A DNA stretch of 64,000 nt, from the NCBI RefSeq assembly GCF_017916275.1, contig NZ_JAFMST010000001.1, forward strand, positions 310,001 to 374,000, in the 5' to 3' direction. The stretch is from Rubellimicrobium arenae (GTDB lineage Bacteria; Pseudomonadota; Alphaproteobacteria; Rhodobacterales; Rhodobacteraceae). The notes under the pieces are model-generated. The model did not search any database, had not been told where the DNA came from, and was given only the letters and a program-made list of their open reading frames with translations. Positions 38,016 through 51,412 of the stretch are shown one piece after another (the stretch's first letter is position 1; each line of letters starts with the position of its first letter). A program made the position numbers and the translations under genes.

Positions 38016-38905
38016 ATGCCGGACGATATCGTGCTCAGGATCGCGGACCTCCGGCTTGGGTTCCGCCGCGGTCGCCACATCGCGGAGGTGCTGCACGGCA
38101 TCTCGCTCCATGTCCGCCGCGGCGAGAAGGTCGCCCTGGTGGGCGAGAGCGGGTCGGGCAAGTCGGTGACCGCGCGGCTCGCGCTCGGGCGGCTCCAGCA
38201 GGAGAAGGGAACGATCGTCTCCGGCGCCGTCGAGGTCGCCGGGATCGAGGCCACGCGCGAACCCGCCCGCATCGCGGCCGCGCGGGGCCGGCTCGTGTCG
38301 ATGATCTTCCAGGACCCCACCTCAGCGCTCAATCCCGTCTTCCGGATCGGCGAGGTGTTCGAGGAGGTCCTGCGTGCCGGAGGGCAGAGGCTCACGCGGC
38401 AGGCCGCGCGGGAGCGCGCGGCGAAAGCGCTGGCCGAGGTTCACATCCCCGACCCGGAACGCTGCCTGGACAGCTATCCCTTCCAGTTGTCGGGCGGCAT
38501 GAACCAGCGGGTGATGATCGCCATGGCGCTGGCGAACGAGCCGGCGCTGCTGCTGGCGGACGAGCCGGGAACCGCTCTCGACGTGACGGTCCAGGCGCAG
38601 ACGCTGCGGCTCATGGACGAGATGACCGAGCGGCACGGGACCGCGGTGCTCTTCATCTCGCACAACCTGTCGGTCGTCCGCGAGTTCGCGGACCGCGTTT
38701 ACGTCATCTACCGCGGCCACATCGTGGAGCATGGGCGGACTGCCCAGATCTTTGCCGAGCCCCGGCATCCCTACACGCGCGCGCTGATGCAGGCCGCGCC
38801 CAAGCTCGTGGCGGCGGGCCTTCCCGACCTGCCCGAAACCAGCCCGGCCTTTCGCGACCCTCTGGTGGTCCACGAAGGTTGCGGCGAACCCGGCGAGGTG
38901 ACGGC

Positions 38906-38909
<4 letters not shown>
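38016..38909 (+). CDS. ABC transporter ATPase, DppD/OppD type
   Basis: ATPase of 297 residues. Walker A GESGSGKS (43-50), Q-loop in MIFQDPTSALNPVF, signature LSGGMNQRV, Walker B LLLADEPGTALD, and the C-terminal oligopeptide-transporter extension (HPYTRALMQAAPKL). Four bases separate it from the permease. Its ATGA overlap with the next ATPase shows they are made together as a heterodimer. Confidence 0.94.
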
Positions 38910-39730
<821 letters not shown>

Positions 39731-39764
39731 CCGCATCCATCACGACCCATCAGAAAGGACCACC

Positions 39765-41786
39765 GTGGCCACACGCATTGGCGTCGACATCGGCGGCACC
39801 TTCACCGATCTCGTCTATTATGACGACGAGACCGGGGAGACCGTCGAGGCTAAAGTCCCCACAGTCCCCCATGCGCCCGAAGAGGGTGTCGTCCATGCCG
39901 TGCGCGACCATGTTCCGCGCCACGTCGTGGAGCGGGCCGCGTTCTTCCTGCACGGCACGACGGTGGGGCTGAACGCCCTCCTCGAGCGGCGGGGCGCGAC
40001 CGTCGGCCTCCTGGCCACCGAGGGCTTCCGCGACGTGCTCGAGATCCGGCGCGGCGACCGGGCCGAGATGTACAACCTGTTCTGGCGCCAGCCCGAGCCG
40101 CTGGTGCCCCGCTTCCGCCGCCTGGGCGTGCCCGAACGCGTCATGGCCACCGGGGAGGTGCACCGTCCGCTGGACGAGGCCGCGGCGCGCGCCGCGATCG
40201 CCCAGCTCCTTGCGACCGAGGTGGATTCGGTCGCGGTCTGCCTGATGAACGCCTACGCCAACCCGGTTCACGAGCTTCGGCTCGAGGCTTTGCTCCGCGA
40301 GGCGGGATTCGAGGGCGGCATTTCGCTGTCGCACCGCATCTCGGGCGAGTTCCGGGAATACGAGCGCACCTCGACCACGGTGATCGATGCCTTCGTGCGC
40401 GGCCGCATGTCCAACTATCTCCAGCGGCTCGACGCCCGCCTGCGCGAGCTGGGCTTCGGCGGCACGACGCTCATCACCCGCTCGGGCTCGGGGTCCATGA
40501 CCTTCGCCGAAGCCGAGGACCGCCCGTTCGAGACCATCATGTCCGGGCCCGTCGGCGGCGCGCATGGCGCGTCCGAGTTCGCCAAGGTCCTGGGCATCGA
40601 CGCGCTGATCACAGCCGACGTGGGCGGCACGAGCTTCGACACGGCGCTCGTGCTCAACGGCGAGCCGCAGGTGCTCTACGAAGGCTCCATCGACGGGATG
40701 CCGGTCCAGACGCCCTGGGTGGATGTCCGGTCCATCGGGGCAGGGGGCGGATCGCTCGCCCACGTGGATCGGGGCGGCCTGATGCGCGTGGGACCGCAGA
40801 GCGCCGGAGCGGTTCCTGGCCCCGCCGCCTACGGCAAGGGGGGGACCGAGCCCGCGCTGACCGACGCCGCCGCCCATCTCGGCATGCTGGGACCGGGCGA
40901 GCTCGCGTCGGGCATCACGCTGGACCTGGCCGCAGCCGAAGGCGCGCTGGGACGCGTGGCCCAGCGGCTTGGTCAGGATGTGGAAACCGTGGCGACCGGC
41001 GTCCTTCGCATCGCCACTGCCGCCATGGCCGGGGCCATGCGGGAGGTCACGGTGGAGCAGGGGCTCGACCCGAGGTCCATGGTGCTCCTGCCCTTCGGTG
41101 GCGCCGGCCCCCTGATGGCCGTGCTCCTGGCCGAGGAGCTGGGAATGCGGCGGATCATCGTGCCGCCTTACGCTGGCAACTTCTCAGCCTGGGGTCTTCT
41201 GGGCGCGGACATGGTGCAGTCGGCGGCCCGGACCCTGGTCACTGTCCTGGACGAGGCAGGGCTCGCGTCCGCGAACGGGCTGCTGGGCGAGCTCTTCGGG
41301 ACGCTGGGCCAGCGCAGCGCCCGGCCCGACGCGACGGTGGCCAGCGCGCGCCTGGATCTGCGCTACCGCGGGCAGGAGCATTCGCTCACGCTGGACGTGC
41401 CGCTGGACGGGCTGCGGATCGAGGCGGCGCCAGAGACTCTCCGCGCGTCCTTTGCCGAAGAGTACCGCAAGACCTTCGGCGGCGTCCTCGATGCGGCGGT
41501 CGAGATCGTGGCCGTGCGCGCGACCTACACGGTCCACCTCCCCCCGCGCGAGATGAAGGTTTCCGCATCTAAGGCCAGCGATGCCGCGGCCCGCTCCGTC
41601 GAGGCGCACTCCTTTGCCCATGGGCGGCGGATGCCGTTCCTCGTTCTGCCCCGGACGTCGATCGCGCGACCCGTGGATGGTCCCGCCATCGTCACGGAGG
41701 CCACGTCCACGCTTTATGTCGATGCGGGCTGGCGGGTTGCCCCTGGCGCGCATGGCGAACTCCTCCTCGAAAAGGTGAAAGGCTAG
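39765..41786 (+). CDS. hyuA: Hydantoinase/oxoprolinase family, subunit A (second copy)
   Basis: A 673-residue HyuA-family subunit starting at a GTG (39765) with AGAAAGGA upstream. Translation begins (V/M)ATRIGVDIGGTFTDLVYY, the canonical start; earlier in-frame codons are unrelated. It shows HGTTVGLNALLERRG and the central ITADVGGTSFDTALVL phosphate loop. It is only moderately similar to the first copy, for instance in the region after the ATP loop. Three bases separate it from its own hyuB. Confidence 0.93.
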   Translation: MATRIGVDIGGTFTDLVYYDDETGETVEAKVPTVPHAPEEGVVHAVRDHVPRHVVERAAFFLHGTTVGLNALLERRGATVGLLATEGFRDVLEIRRGDRAEMYNLFWRQPEPLVPRFRRLGVPERVMATGEVHRPLDEAAARAAIAQLLATEVDSVAVCLMNAYANPVHELRLEALLREAGFEGGISLSHRISGEFREYERTSTTVIDAFVRGRMSNYLQRLDARLRELGFGGTTLITRSGSGSMTFAEAEDRPFETIMSGPVGGAHGASEFAKVLGIDALITADVGGTSFDTALVLNGEPQVLYEGSIDGMPVQTPWVDVRSIGAGGGSLAHVDRGGLMRVGPQSAGAVPGPAAYGKGGTEPALTDAAAHLGMLGPGELASGITLDLAAAEGALGRVAQRLGQDVETVATGVLRIATAAMAGAMREVTVEQGLDPRSMVLLPFGGAGPLMAVLLAEELGMRRIIVPPYAGNFSAWGLLGADMVQSAARTLVTVLDEAGLASANGLLGELFGTLGQRSARPDATVASARLDLRYRGQEHSLTLDVPLDGLRIEAAPETLRASFAEEYRKTFGGVLDAAVEIVAVRATYTVHLPPREMKVSASKASDAAARSVEAHSFAHGRRMPFLVLPRTSIARPVDGPAIVTEATSTLYVDAGWRVAPGAHGELLLEKVKG

Positions 41787-41789
41787 GCC

Positions 41790-43508
41790 ATGACCATGCA
41801 GGACACCGTGCTCCACCGCGCGGGCATCTCGCGCACCAAGGCCACGGACGCCGTGGACCCGATCACCACCGAGGTCGTCCGCCATGCCCTGAACTCGGCG
41901 GCGAACCAGATGAAGCGGGCGCTGGTCCGCACGGCCTTTTCTCCGGTCATCTACGAGGTGCTGGACTTCGCGGTGGCGCTCTATGACCGGGATGTTCGGC
42001 TGCTCGCGCAGGCGCCGTCGCTGCCGATGTTCATGGGGACGCTGAACTTCTGCGTGATCGAGGCCGTAAAGGGCATCGGAGGGGAGGCCAGGCTCAACGA
42101 GGGCGACATCATCATCTACAACTGGCCCTACGGGACCGGGTCGCACCCGCAGGACCTCGCCGTGGTGATGCCGGCGTTCCACGACGGCCAGCTGGTCGGC
42201 TATGCGGCGATCAAGGGGCACTGGCTCGATATCGCCGGCAAGGACCCCTACTGCACCGATACCATCGACGTATTCCAGGAAGGCACGATCTACCCTGGCG
42301 TCAAGATCGTGAGCCGGGGCGAGCTGAACGACGAGATCTACCGCATCATCCTCGCCAACTCGCGTGTGCCCAAGATGATCGCCGGCGACCTCAACGCCGA
42401 GATCGTGGGCGTTCGGACCGGCGTCCGCGCCCTGCTGGAGGTGGTCGAGAGGTTCGGACCCGAGGTGTTCGGCCGGGCGGTGGAGGAAATGTTCGACCAC
42501 GGTGAGAGGGTCGTGCGGGACTACTTCCGCCGCATCCCCGACGGCCGCTACATCGGACATGGCGTCATGGACGGCAACGGGGTCGAGCCCGGCGAGGTGC
42601 CCTTCCAGGTGGCCGTCGAGGTGCGGGGCGATGGCGTGCGCCTCGACTTCTCGGGCGTGCCGGGACAGCAGGCCGGCCCGATCAACTGCCCCGTGCCTTC
42701 GACCATCTCCACGAGCCGGGTGGCCATCTCCATGCTGGCCGGCATGGGCGAGGCCCCGAACGAAGGGCACTTCCGCGCCGTCGAGGTCGTGACGCGACCC
42801 GGGACCATGTTCCATCCCCTGCCGCCGGCGCCTTGCTTCCTTTACGGCTGGCCCGCGCTCCAGGCCATCGAGGTCATCTACCAGGCGATCAGCACGGCGG
42901 CGCCGGACCTCGTGCCCGCGATGTCGGGCGGCTGCATCTGCTCGCTGGTCCACTGGGGCACCCGCGAGGCGACGGGCGAGCCCTGGGCCGACGGCGCGCC
43001 GCACCCGACCGGGCAGGGCGCCTGGCGCGGGGGCGACGGGGGCACCATGCTCCATATCTCGGAAAGCGCGACGCGCTTCTCGCCTGTCGAGGTCTGGGAA
43101 AGCCGCAATCCCTGGCTCGTCGAGCGGATGGAGCTGGCGCAGGACAGCTGCGGGCCGGGCGAATGGCGCGGCGGCCTGGGCATCGACTTCGACTTCCGGA
43201 TGCTGGAGGACACCTATGTCACCACCTCCGTGGAGCGGACCAAGAACCCGCCCTGGGGCCTGGAGGGCGGGCAAAGCGCCCGGGCCAACGACGCGCTGAT
43301 CCTGCGGCAGGACGGGACCGTCGAGTCCCGGCCCAAGCACACCCGGATCGCCGTGCGGAAGGGCGACGTCCTGCGGCTCTCGACCGGCGGGGGTGGCGGC
43401 TTTGGCGATCCTGGGGGACGTTCCCCCGAGGCGGTCCGCAGGGACCTGGCCAACGGCTACATCTCGGAAGAGTTCGCACGTCGCCACCATCCGCAGGCCT
43501 TCGACTAG
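41790..43508 (+). CDS. hyuB: Hydantoinase/oxoprolinase family, subunit B (second copy)
   Basis: A 572-residue HyuB-family subunit. After a short leader, DPITTEVVRHALNSAANQM is the family start. It has GDIIIYNWPYGTGSHPQD where the first copy has the metal-binding TNDPYYGG pattern, so the site differs, and ends with STGGGGGFGDPGGR. It is the last gene of the cluster, followed by a strong hairpin. Alternative ATG at 41796. The variant motif suggests a reaction different from that of the first pair. Confidence 0.92.
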   Translation: MTMQDTVLHRAGISRTKATDAVDPITTEVVRHALNSAANQMKRALVRTAFSPVIYEVLDFAVALYDRDVRLLAQAPSLPMFMGTLNFCVIEAVKGIGGEARLNEGDIIIYNWPYGTGSHPQDLAVVMPAFHDGQLVGYAAIKGHWLDIAGKDPYCTDTIDVFQEGTIYPGVKIVSRGELNDEIYRIILANSRVPKMIAGDLNAEIVGVRTGVRALLEVVERFGPEVFGRAVEEMFDHGERVVRDYFRRIPDGRYIGHGVMDGNGVEPGEVPFQVAVEVRGDGVRLDFSGVPGQQAGPINCPVPSTISTSRVAISMLAGMGEAPNEGHFRAVEVVTRPGTMFHPLPPAPCFLYGWPALQAIEVIYQAISTAAPDLVPAMSGGCICSLVHWGTREATGEPWADGAPHPTGQGAWRGGDGGTMLHISESATRFSPVEVWESRNPWLVERMELAQDSCGPGEWRGGLGIDFDFRMLEDTYVTTSVERTKNPPWGLEGGQSARANDALILRQDGTVESRPKHTRIAVRKGDVLRLSTGGGGGFGDPGGRSPEAVRRDLANGYISEEFARRHHPQAFD

Positions 43509-43559
43509 AGCCGGGCCGCCGATCGCATCTTCGTCGCGTCGCAGGGCGGGCGGATCGCG

Positions 43560-43590
43560 GGGCCGGGGGGCAGGTCGCCACCCCCGGCCC
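43560..43590. terminator. GC-rich hairpin between convergent genes
   Basis: GGGCCGGGGG (43560-43569) pairs perfectly with CCCCCGGCCC (43581-43590) over an 11-nt loop. It lies between the end of the hydantoinase cluster (43508) and the convergent kinase gene (ends 43598). Probable two-way terminator without a T-tract. Confidence 0.6.
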
Positions 43591-43597
43591 GGCGCGG

Positions 43598-46603
<3,006 letters not shown>

Positions 46604-46825
46604 TTTACGAGGCTTGCCATCCAGACCCGGCCGAAGCTGCGGGCGGGCGGTGCATTATCGCCGGATATCATCGTCGTCCACTCGTGCCGAACTCAGTGAC
46701 GCAAGGTCCCGGACCGGCGCCTGGTTCCTGCTCAGACGAGATCCACCCCGATACGAAGGGGCAGGCTTCGACCGGCCCGCCTCGGTGCCGTCTGGGGGGG
46801 AGTGTTCGGCCTGTGCCACGACCGT

Positions 46826-47833
46826 TCAAACCTCAAGGCAGATCTTGCCGAAATGCTGCCCCGACATCTCGTAGCGGAAGGCGTCGGCGGTCCGGTCCAG
46901 GGAGAAGGTCCGGTCGATGACCGGCCGCAGGAGGAGACCATCGAGCGCACGGACGAACTCCTGCTGATGGCGTCGGCTGCCCACGATTAGGCCCTGGAGC
47001 CGTTGGTGGCGTCGCATCAGGGTCGCGGTCGGCACATCGCCACCGATGCCGGTCAGGACGCCGATCAGCGCGATATGCCCACCGATGCGGCAGGCCTCGA
47101 TCGACTGGGGCAGGGTGCCGGGACCGCCGACCTCGATGACATGATCGGCCCCCTGGCCGCCGGTCAGTTCCAGCACCCGATCGGCCCATCGCTCCGTGGT
47201 GCGGTAATTGATCACGTGGTCCGCCCCCAGAGACCTGGCGCGGTCCAGCTTCTCGTCCGAAGAGGACGTGACGATGACCTGTGCGCCCATCGCCTTGCCG
47301 ATCTGGAGCGCGAAGATCGACACGCCGCCCGTGCCCAAGGCAAGAACGACGTCCCCCGCCTTGAGACCGCCATCGACCACCAGTGCCCTCCAGGCGGTCA
47401 GGCCGGCGGTGGTCAGCGTCGCGGCCTCGGCGTGGGAATAGCCCAAGGGCGCCCGCGTGAACCACGTCGCGGGCGTGACCACGGTCTCGCGCGCATAGCC
47501 GTCGAGCCCGTCCCCCGGGGTCCGAGCGAAGTTGTCCGTCCTCGGAGGCCCGTCCTGCCAGTCCGGGAAGAAGCAGGACACGACCGCATCCCCGACCGCG
47601 AACTCGGTGACGCCCGGGCCGACGGCCTCGATGATGCCAGCGCCGTCCGACATCGGAATCCGCCCGATCTCGACCGGCATGCGCCCCGACACGACGCCAA
47701 GGTCGTGAAAGTTCAGGGAACTGGCACGGATGCGGACGCGGATCTCGCCCAGGCCAGGATCTCCGGGGTCATCCATGTCGACGACGGTGAGGTCATCGAG
47801 CCCGCCCGGTCCCAGGAGCCTGAGCGCCTTCAT
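46826..47833 (-). CDS. Zinc-free alcohol dehydrogenase/quinone oxidoreductase
   Basis: Medium-chain dehydrogenase/reductase of 335 residues. GroES-like N-terminus (SSLNFHDLGVVSGRMPV), then the Rossmann motif LALGTGGVSIFALQIGKAMG (about 168-187) and QVIVTSSSDEKLDRARSLGA for NADP-type binding. The catalytic-zinc Cys is replaced (NFHDLG), so it is of the zinc-independent quinone-oxidoreductase type. Single gene; substrate unknown. Confidence 0.9.
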   Translation of the reverse strand: MKALRLLGPGGLDDLTVVDMDDPGDPGLGEIRVRIRASSLNFHDLGVVSGRMPVEIGRIPMSDGAGIIEAVGPGVTEFAVGDAVVSCFFPDWQDGPPRTDNFARTPGDGLDGYARETVVTPATWFTRAPLGYSHAEAATLTTAGLTAWRALVVDGGLKAGDVVLALGTGGVSIFALQIGKAMGAQVIVTSSSDEKLDRARSLGADHVINYRTTERWADRVLELTGGQGADHVIEVGGPGTLPQSIEACRIGGHIALIGVLTGIGGDVPTATLMRRHQRLQGLIVGSRRHQQEFVRALDGLLLRPVIDRTFSLDRTADAFRYEMSGQHFGKICLEV

Positions 47834-48060
47834 GGGTCATCCTTTCCGCTGGCCGCATCGCCGAGGAGACATGGAGCAGCGCGGGGCGATGGAAATAGCG
47901 CCATCCATCAGGTTGAAGCGGCGACCGGATCGGAAGCGCCGGGCGTGATCCCCCTGCAACAGGGCGCGAGGCTGGTCCGCCACGGTCCACCACCGTCGGG
48001 GCAGAGCCGGGGTCTGGGCTGAACGGAAGCCGGAAGACCTCCCGGTCTGCAGACATGACA

Positions 48061-48085
48061 GGAGCCGCCCCGGCGGGACGGCTCC
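48061..48085. repeat. Hairpin downstream of the CTERM gene
   Basis: GGAGCCG (48061-48067) pairs with CGGCTCC (48079-48085), with further C/G pairing inside. It is 25 nt past the stop of the minus-strand VPLPA-CTERM gene and could be its terminator, but no T-tract follows. Confidence 0.4.
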
Positions 48086-48109
48086 GGACGGCCGGTTATG
48101 GGCGAAGGA

Positions 48110-48640
48110 TCAGGCGGCGGCGCGGCGGCGGCGCAGCGCGGCCAGGCCGCCGACCGCCGTGAGCAGGAGGAGACCCGTCGCGGGCACGGGGATCACGGCG
48201 GCTTCGATCGCAAAGTCGATGTCGGTCTTGCCGCCGGGCCGGACGCCGGTGTCGATCACCTGCCCGAAGGTCAGGGTCAGGTCCACGGTTTCCCCCGCGC
48301 CGACGAGCAGGGTGTTCTCGAAGCCCGAGGTCTCGTCTTCGGCAAAGGTGAACGGGCCGGCCGAGCCGAAGGTGATCGAAACGCCGCCCTGGAAGGCTGC
48401 GGAAAGCTGCTGGACCGTGCCGCCCAGAAGGGCCACCGCGGCCAGTCGGTCGGACGTGTTCTCGAAGGAGAAGACATAGGTGTCGCCGGCGTCGCCCAGG
48501 TCGAAGGCCTGCTCGAAGAAGAAGTCGTCGGACAGGAGGTCATACGACCCGCCCGGAGTCACGACGGTCGTCGCCGATGCCATGACCGGGACAGCCAGCA
48601 GCGCGGCTGCGAGCCCGAGGGTCTTGAGTTGTTGCAGCAT
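48110..48640 (-). CDS. Secreted VPLPA/PEP-CTERM-type protein
   Basis: A 176-residue exported protein. Signal peptide LGLAAALLAVPVMASA (cleavage near residue 23). The mature domain (about 25-145) is beta-rich, rich in Gly/Thr/Asp/Phe, with no Cys. C-terminal sorting signal: the motif VPVPA, a hydrophobic segment (TGLLLLTAVGGLAAL) and the basic tail RRRRAAA. This tripartite end is recognised by exosortases, which attach or process such proteins at the cell surface, often with exopolysaccharide. Start at the ATG at 48640 behind GAGGAG. No exosortase gene is in the window. Confidence 0.88.
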   Translation of the reverse strand: MLQQLKTLGLAAALLAVPVMASATTVVTPGGSYDLLSDDFFFEQAFDLGDAGDTYVFSFENTSDRLAAVALLGGTVQQLSAAFQGGVSITFGSAGPFTFAEDETSGFENTLLVGAGETVDLTLTFGQVIDTGVRPGGKTDIDFAIEAAVIPVPATGLLLLTAVGGLAALRRRRAAA

Positions 48641-49079
48641 AGTGAGCTCCTCGCCAAAACTACTGTTTCCTCCACTAAACGTGGTAGTCACAATCCTACC
48701 ACAATCAGGGGGGGAGCCAACGCAAAGATGCCATAGTGCTGCCGCTTTTTCGGGTCGCTTGCTCGTTTGGCTTGCCTCTCCGCGGATGATCGTCGAAGCG
48801 CCATTCTGGTTCAGTTTCCGGAGCTTCCGCGCGGCGCCTGGTGGGTCGCGATCACGAACCCTCCCCCCGGCGTCGTGCAGAGCCGCGATCACTGTCACCA
48901 AGAAAGCACATGTTCCAAGCTGCCGCAGCGTTCGCGGCCGATGCGGTAGGCGCGCGCTCCGAGTGCTCCGGAAAGGCTGGACGGTGGATGCTCGCACCGC
49001 ATCTCCAGGTGCGTCCGTCTCAACTCGACGGAAGGTCGCGGCGAGGTGCCGGCGGGGCGTGGAAAGGGGGCAGGTCGGG
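48641..49079. other. Divergent gap between CTERM gene and methyltransferase
   Basis: About 440 bases with no plausible gene. Near the CTERM start is an AT-richer patch carrying a 7-bp inverted repeat (48681-48702). Further right only shadow frames are present. Confidence 0.4.
48681..48702. promoter_or_regulatory. Inverted repeat upstream of the CTERM gene
   Basis: GTGGTAG (48681-48687) and CTACCAC (48696-48702) form a perfect 7-bp dyad with an 8-nt spacer, 41-62 nt before the minus-strand ATG at 48640. The position is suitable for an operator over the promoter; the role is inferred. Confidence 0.45.
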
Positions 49080-50042
49080 ATGTCAGGGGATCATGATCTT
49101 GAGGCAGCACGCGCCCTGTCCACGGAGACGCGGCCAGATCCGCTTGTCTCTGGGGACCGCTTCGCCCTGGCGCTTGAGGACTGTGCGACGGGCCGGGTGC
49201 CGCCCAACATCGCCCTTCTCCGCCTGTGCATGGCCGCATGCGGACGCGACGAGGTCGAGGCTGCGCTGAAGGCCGCCCAAGCCTCAGTTCGCGACAATTC
49301 ACCGGCGAAGGCGCAACGGCTTGCGGACGCGCTGGCCCTCTGGTCGGAGAACCCCCAAGCCTTCGCGACGGTCAAGGCGGTGCTCGACGGCGTCGAACAC
49401 GGTGGCTCTGCCCCGTCGCCGGATCAGGGGGTTGCCCATTGGGCCGACGCCTTCGATCGCCTGGCCGAGGCATCCCCCGAAGGCGGGATCGCGCTCTATG
49501 CCTTGGGCAACCCCGATCTGCTGAGGGCTGCGACAGACGACGTCGTGCAGCGGCTGGCCGAGTGGGGCCTGCTGGCCTCGGACCGGCATGTCCTTGAGAT
49601 CGGGTGTGGCATCGGTCGGTTCGTGGCGACCCTCGCCCCCCAGGTTGCGGAGGTCATCGGGCTCGACATCTCCAGCGGCATGATCCGTCACGCGGAACGG
49701 CGTTGCATTGGGCTGTCGAACGCCGTGCTTCGCGTCTCGTCAGGCCGTGACCTTGCCGGCGTGCCGGACGAGAGCATCGACCTTGTGCTGGCTGCGGACG
49801 TGTTTCCGTATCTCGTCCAGGCGGGCTCGGGCACGGCGGAACGCCATGTCGCCGAGGCGGCTCGGGTCCTGCGCACGGGGGGGCATCTGGCGATCCTGAA
49901 CTTCTCGTATCGTGGGGATCCCGGTCAGGACGTTGCAGAGGTGGCGGCACTGGCCCGCCAGTTCGGCTTCGCAGTCGGACGCTCGGGCACGCAGGATTTC
50001 ACGCTATGGGACGCCGCCACGTTCCTGCTGCAGAAGATCTGA
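49080..50042 (+). CDS. SAM-dependent methyltransferase
   Basis: A 320-residue class I methyltransferase. Motif I VLEIGCGIGRF (171-181), acidic post-I VIGLDISSGM, motif III/IV region DLVLAADVFPYL, and ARVLRTGGHLAILNF. The N-terminal ~150 residues are helical and unusual for the family. Two homologous-looking helical blocks there may bind a partner. Start at the ATG at 49080. Convergent with a CelD-like acetyltransferase 47 nt away. The substrate is probably a polysaccharide or small metabolite (context only). Confidence 0.87.
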   Translation: MSGDHDLEAARALSTETRPDPLVSGDRFALALEDCATGRVPPNIALLRLCMAACGRDEVEAALKAAQASVRDNSPAKAQRLADALALWSENPQAFATVKAVLDGVEHGGSAPSPDQGVAHWADAFDRLAEASPEGGIALYALGNPDLLRAATDDVVQRLAEWGLLASDRHVLEIGCGIGRFVATLAPQVAEVIGLDISSGMIRHAERRCIGLSNAVLRVSSGRDLAGVPDESIDLVLAADVFPYLVQAGSGTAERHVAEAARVLRTGGHLAILNFSYRGDPGQDVAEVAALARQFGFAVGRSGTQDFTLWDAATFLLQKI

Positions 50043-50088
50043 TATGAAAGCAGCCATCCGGAGTCTTGCGCGATCCGGTTGGGCAGGG

Positions 50089-51099
50089 TCAGGCGGGCCC
50101 CCGCAAGACGCGTCGGCGCATGGGGGAGGGGATGGCTCCCCAGACGCTCTTGTAGCTTTCGTGGCCGCGCAGGAAGTCGAAACGGGATAGGCCTTCCCTT
50201 GCGGCCTGCGCCATCGCCACGCCGACCAGGATGGCTGATGGGCTCAGCTTTGCATGGGCGGGATCGAAGCCTCCGTTGTAGCCGTGGTGGGCCCAAGGCC
50301 CGGCCATGACCATCAGGACCGCGATGCGCTCCCCCCCCAGTCGGACCTGATAAGGCCGCAGCAGACCCGCACGCGACAGGGCAGGCCCGGCATCGCGCAG
50401 CAGCGAGCGCAGCAAAGGGTCGGCCAGCACGCCGGCCTCGCCCCAGCGGAGGCCATTGAGCCGAAGCAGGTCCTCGACGAGGGCGTCGACCTCCTCGGGC
50501 TGGGCAAGTCCCACGGTTCCCCCAAGCCGATCCAAGTGACGAAGCGCATGACGCCAGTGGGACCGCTGGCGACCCGATGCCGCTCCCAGCCCCTGCTCTC
50601 CGTGCAGAGGGGCCACGAGGCAGGCGTCGCCATCCTCGTCCTCCTCGCTCCAGCTGGCAGGCGCCGGAGCTTTGGCGAATGGTCCGTCCGGAGCGAGTTG
50701 CTGGAGGTCGATGCGGTCGAACGGCTCCGGCGCGGCGTCGGGCAGGGCTGCCAGGATCCGACCTGCCTCGGACCGGAAGCCGGGCGCGATCAGGAGATCG
50801 CCCCGATCGCTCGGCCCGGTGCCAGCGAGGAGCAGCGCCCCTTGCCAGCAGAACACCGGGACGACGCCGACAAGCTGGTCGCCGGACCGCAGCGCGACTG
50901 CCCCGCAACGTGACGGGGCGTAGTGCCGCGCCCAAGGCAGCAGCCAGGCGGGGGACTGGAACGGCGTGGCATCGGGGCAACTGCGCCAAAGCCGGTCCCA
51001 TTCGGGTTCAAGCGCCCCGAGGTCGGCTGGCCGAACAATCTCGATACGGGCCTGCCCGGAGGAGTGGGTCGGCATGGTGAAACTGATCTGCGACGTCAT
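50089..51099 (-). CDS. CelD/BcsL-type acetyltransferase (GNAT fold)
   Basis: A 336-residue member of the CelD/BcsL acetyltransferase group (FemAB-like GNAT). N-terminal half: LGALEPEWDRLWRSC, then TPFQSPAWLLPWARHY, the standard start of this family. C-terminal half: RLGGERIAVLMVMAGPWAHH, then GYNGGFDPAHAKLSPSAILV and FDFLRGHESYKSVWG. Proteins of this family usually modify exopolysaccharides or lipids. It sits between the methyltransferase and the bacteriophytochrome. Confidence 0.86.
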   Translation of the reverse strand: MTSQISFTMPTHSSGQARIEIVRPADLGALEPEWDRLWRSCPDATPFQSPAWLLPWARHYAPSRCGAVALRSGDQLVGVVPVFCWQGALLLAGTGPSDRGDLLIAPGFRSEAGRILAALPDAAPEPFDRIDLQQLAPDGPFAKAPAPASWSEEDEDGDACLVAPLHGEQGLGAASGRQRSHWRHALRHLDRLGGTVGLAQPEEVDALVEDLLRLNGLRWGEAGVLADPLLRSLLRDAGPALSRAGLLRPYQVRLGGERIAVLMVMAGPWAHHGYNGGFDPAHAKLSPSAILVGVAMAQAAREGLSRFDFLRGHESYKSVWGAIPSPMRRRVLRGPA

Positions 51100-51412
51100 C
51101 GAGCCGTCGCGCCAACGCCGTGGCCCTCACGATTGCGACGGTAAGTCCGAAGGTAGTCCCCATCCTGGAGGTTCGAGGCCAGCCGGAACAGGGTCATGCA
51201 GTCTCCTTCGGCCGCTGCGTCCATTGTTCGTTAACCCTACAAACGAACGGGATCTGGGCCTGTTCCCTCGGATCAAACTGACCGCCATTGCCCTCGAGAC
51301 GACGCCGTCGCAAGTGGACGTAGGGACAGGCGTGACTTGGGCGCATCCAGACCTATCCTGTGCGCAATCCGTCGGGCGGCGCGATGAGGACTTGCCCGCG
51401 AAGGAGCCGTTC
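51100..51412. other. Divergent gap before the bacteriophytochrome
   Basis: About 310 bases. It holds an inverted repeat GTTCGTT (51226-51232) / AACGAAC (51242-51248) with a 9-nt AT-rich spacer in the likely promoter region. No gene. Confidence 0.45.
51226..51248. promoter_or_regulatory. 7-bp inverted repeat in the bphP upstream region
   Basis: GTTCGTT / AACGAAC, a perfect dyad with a 9-nt spacer. It lies 165 nt before the bacteriophytochrome ATG and about 130 nt from the divergent acetyltransferase start. It could be an operator for either gene. Confidence 0.4.
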
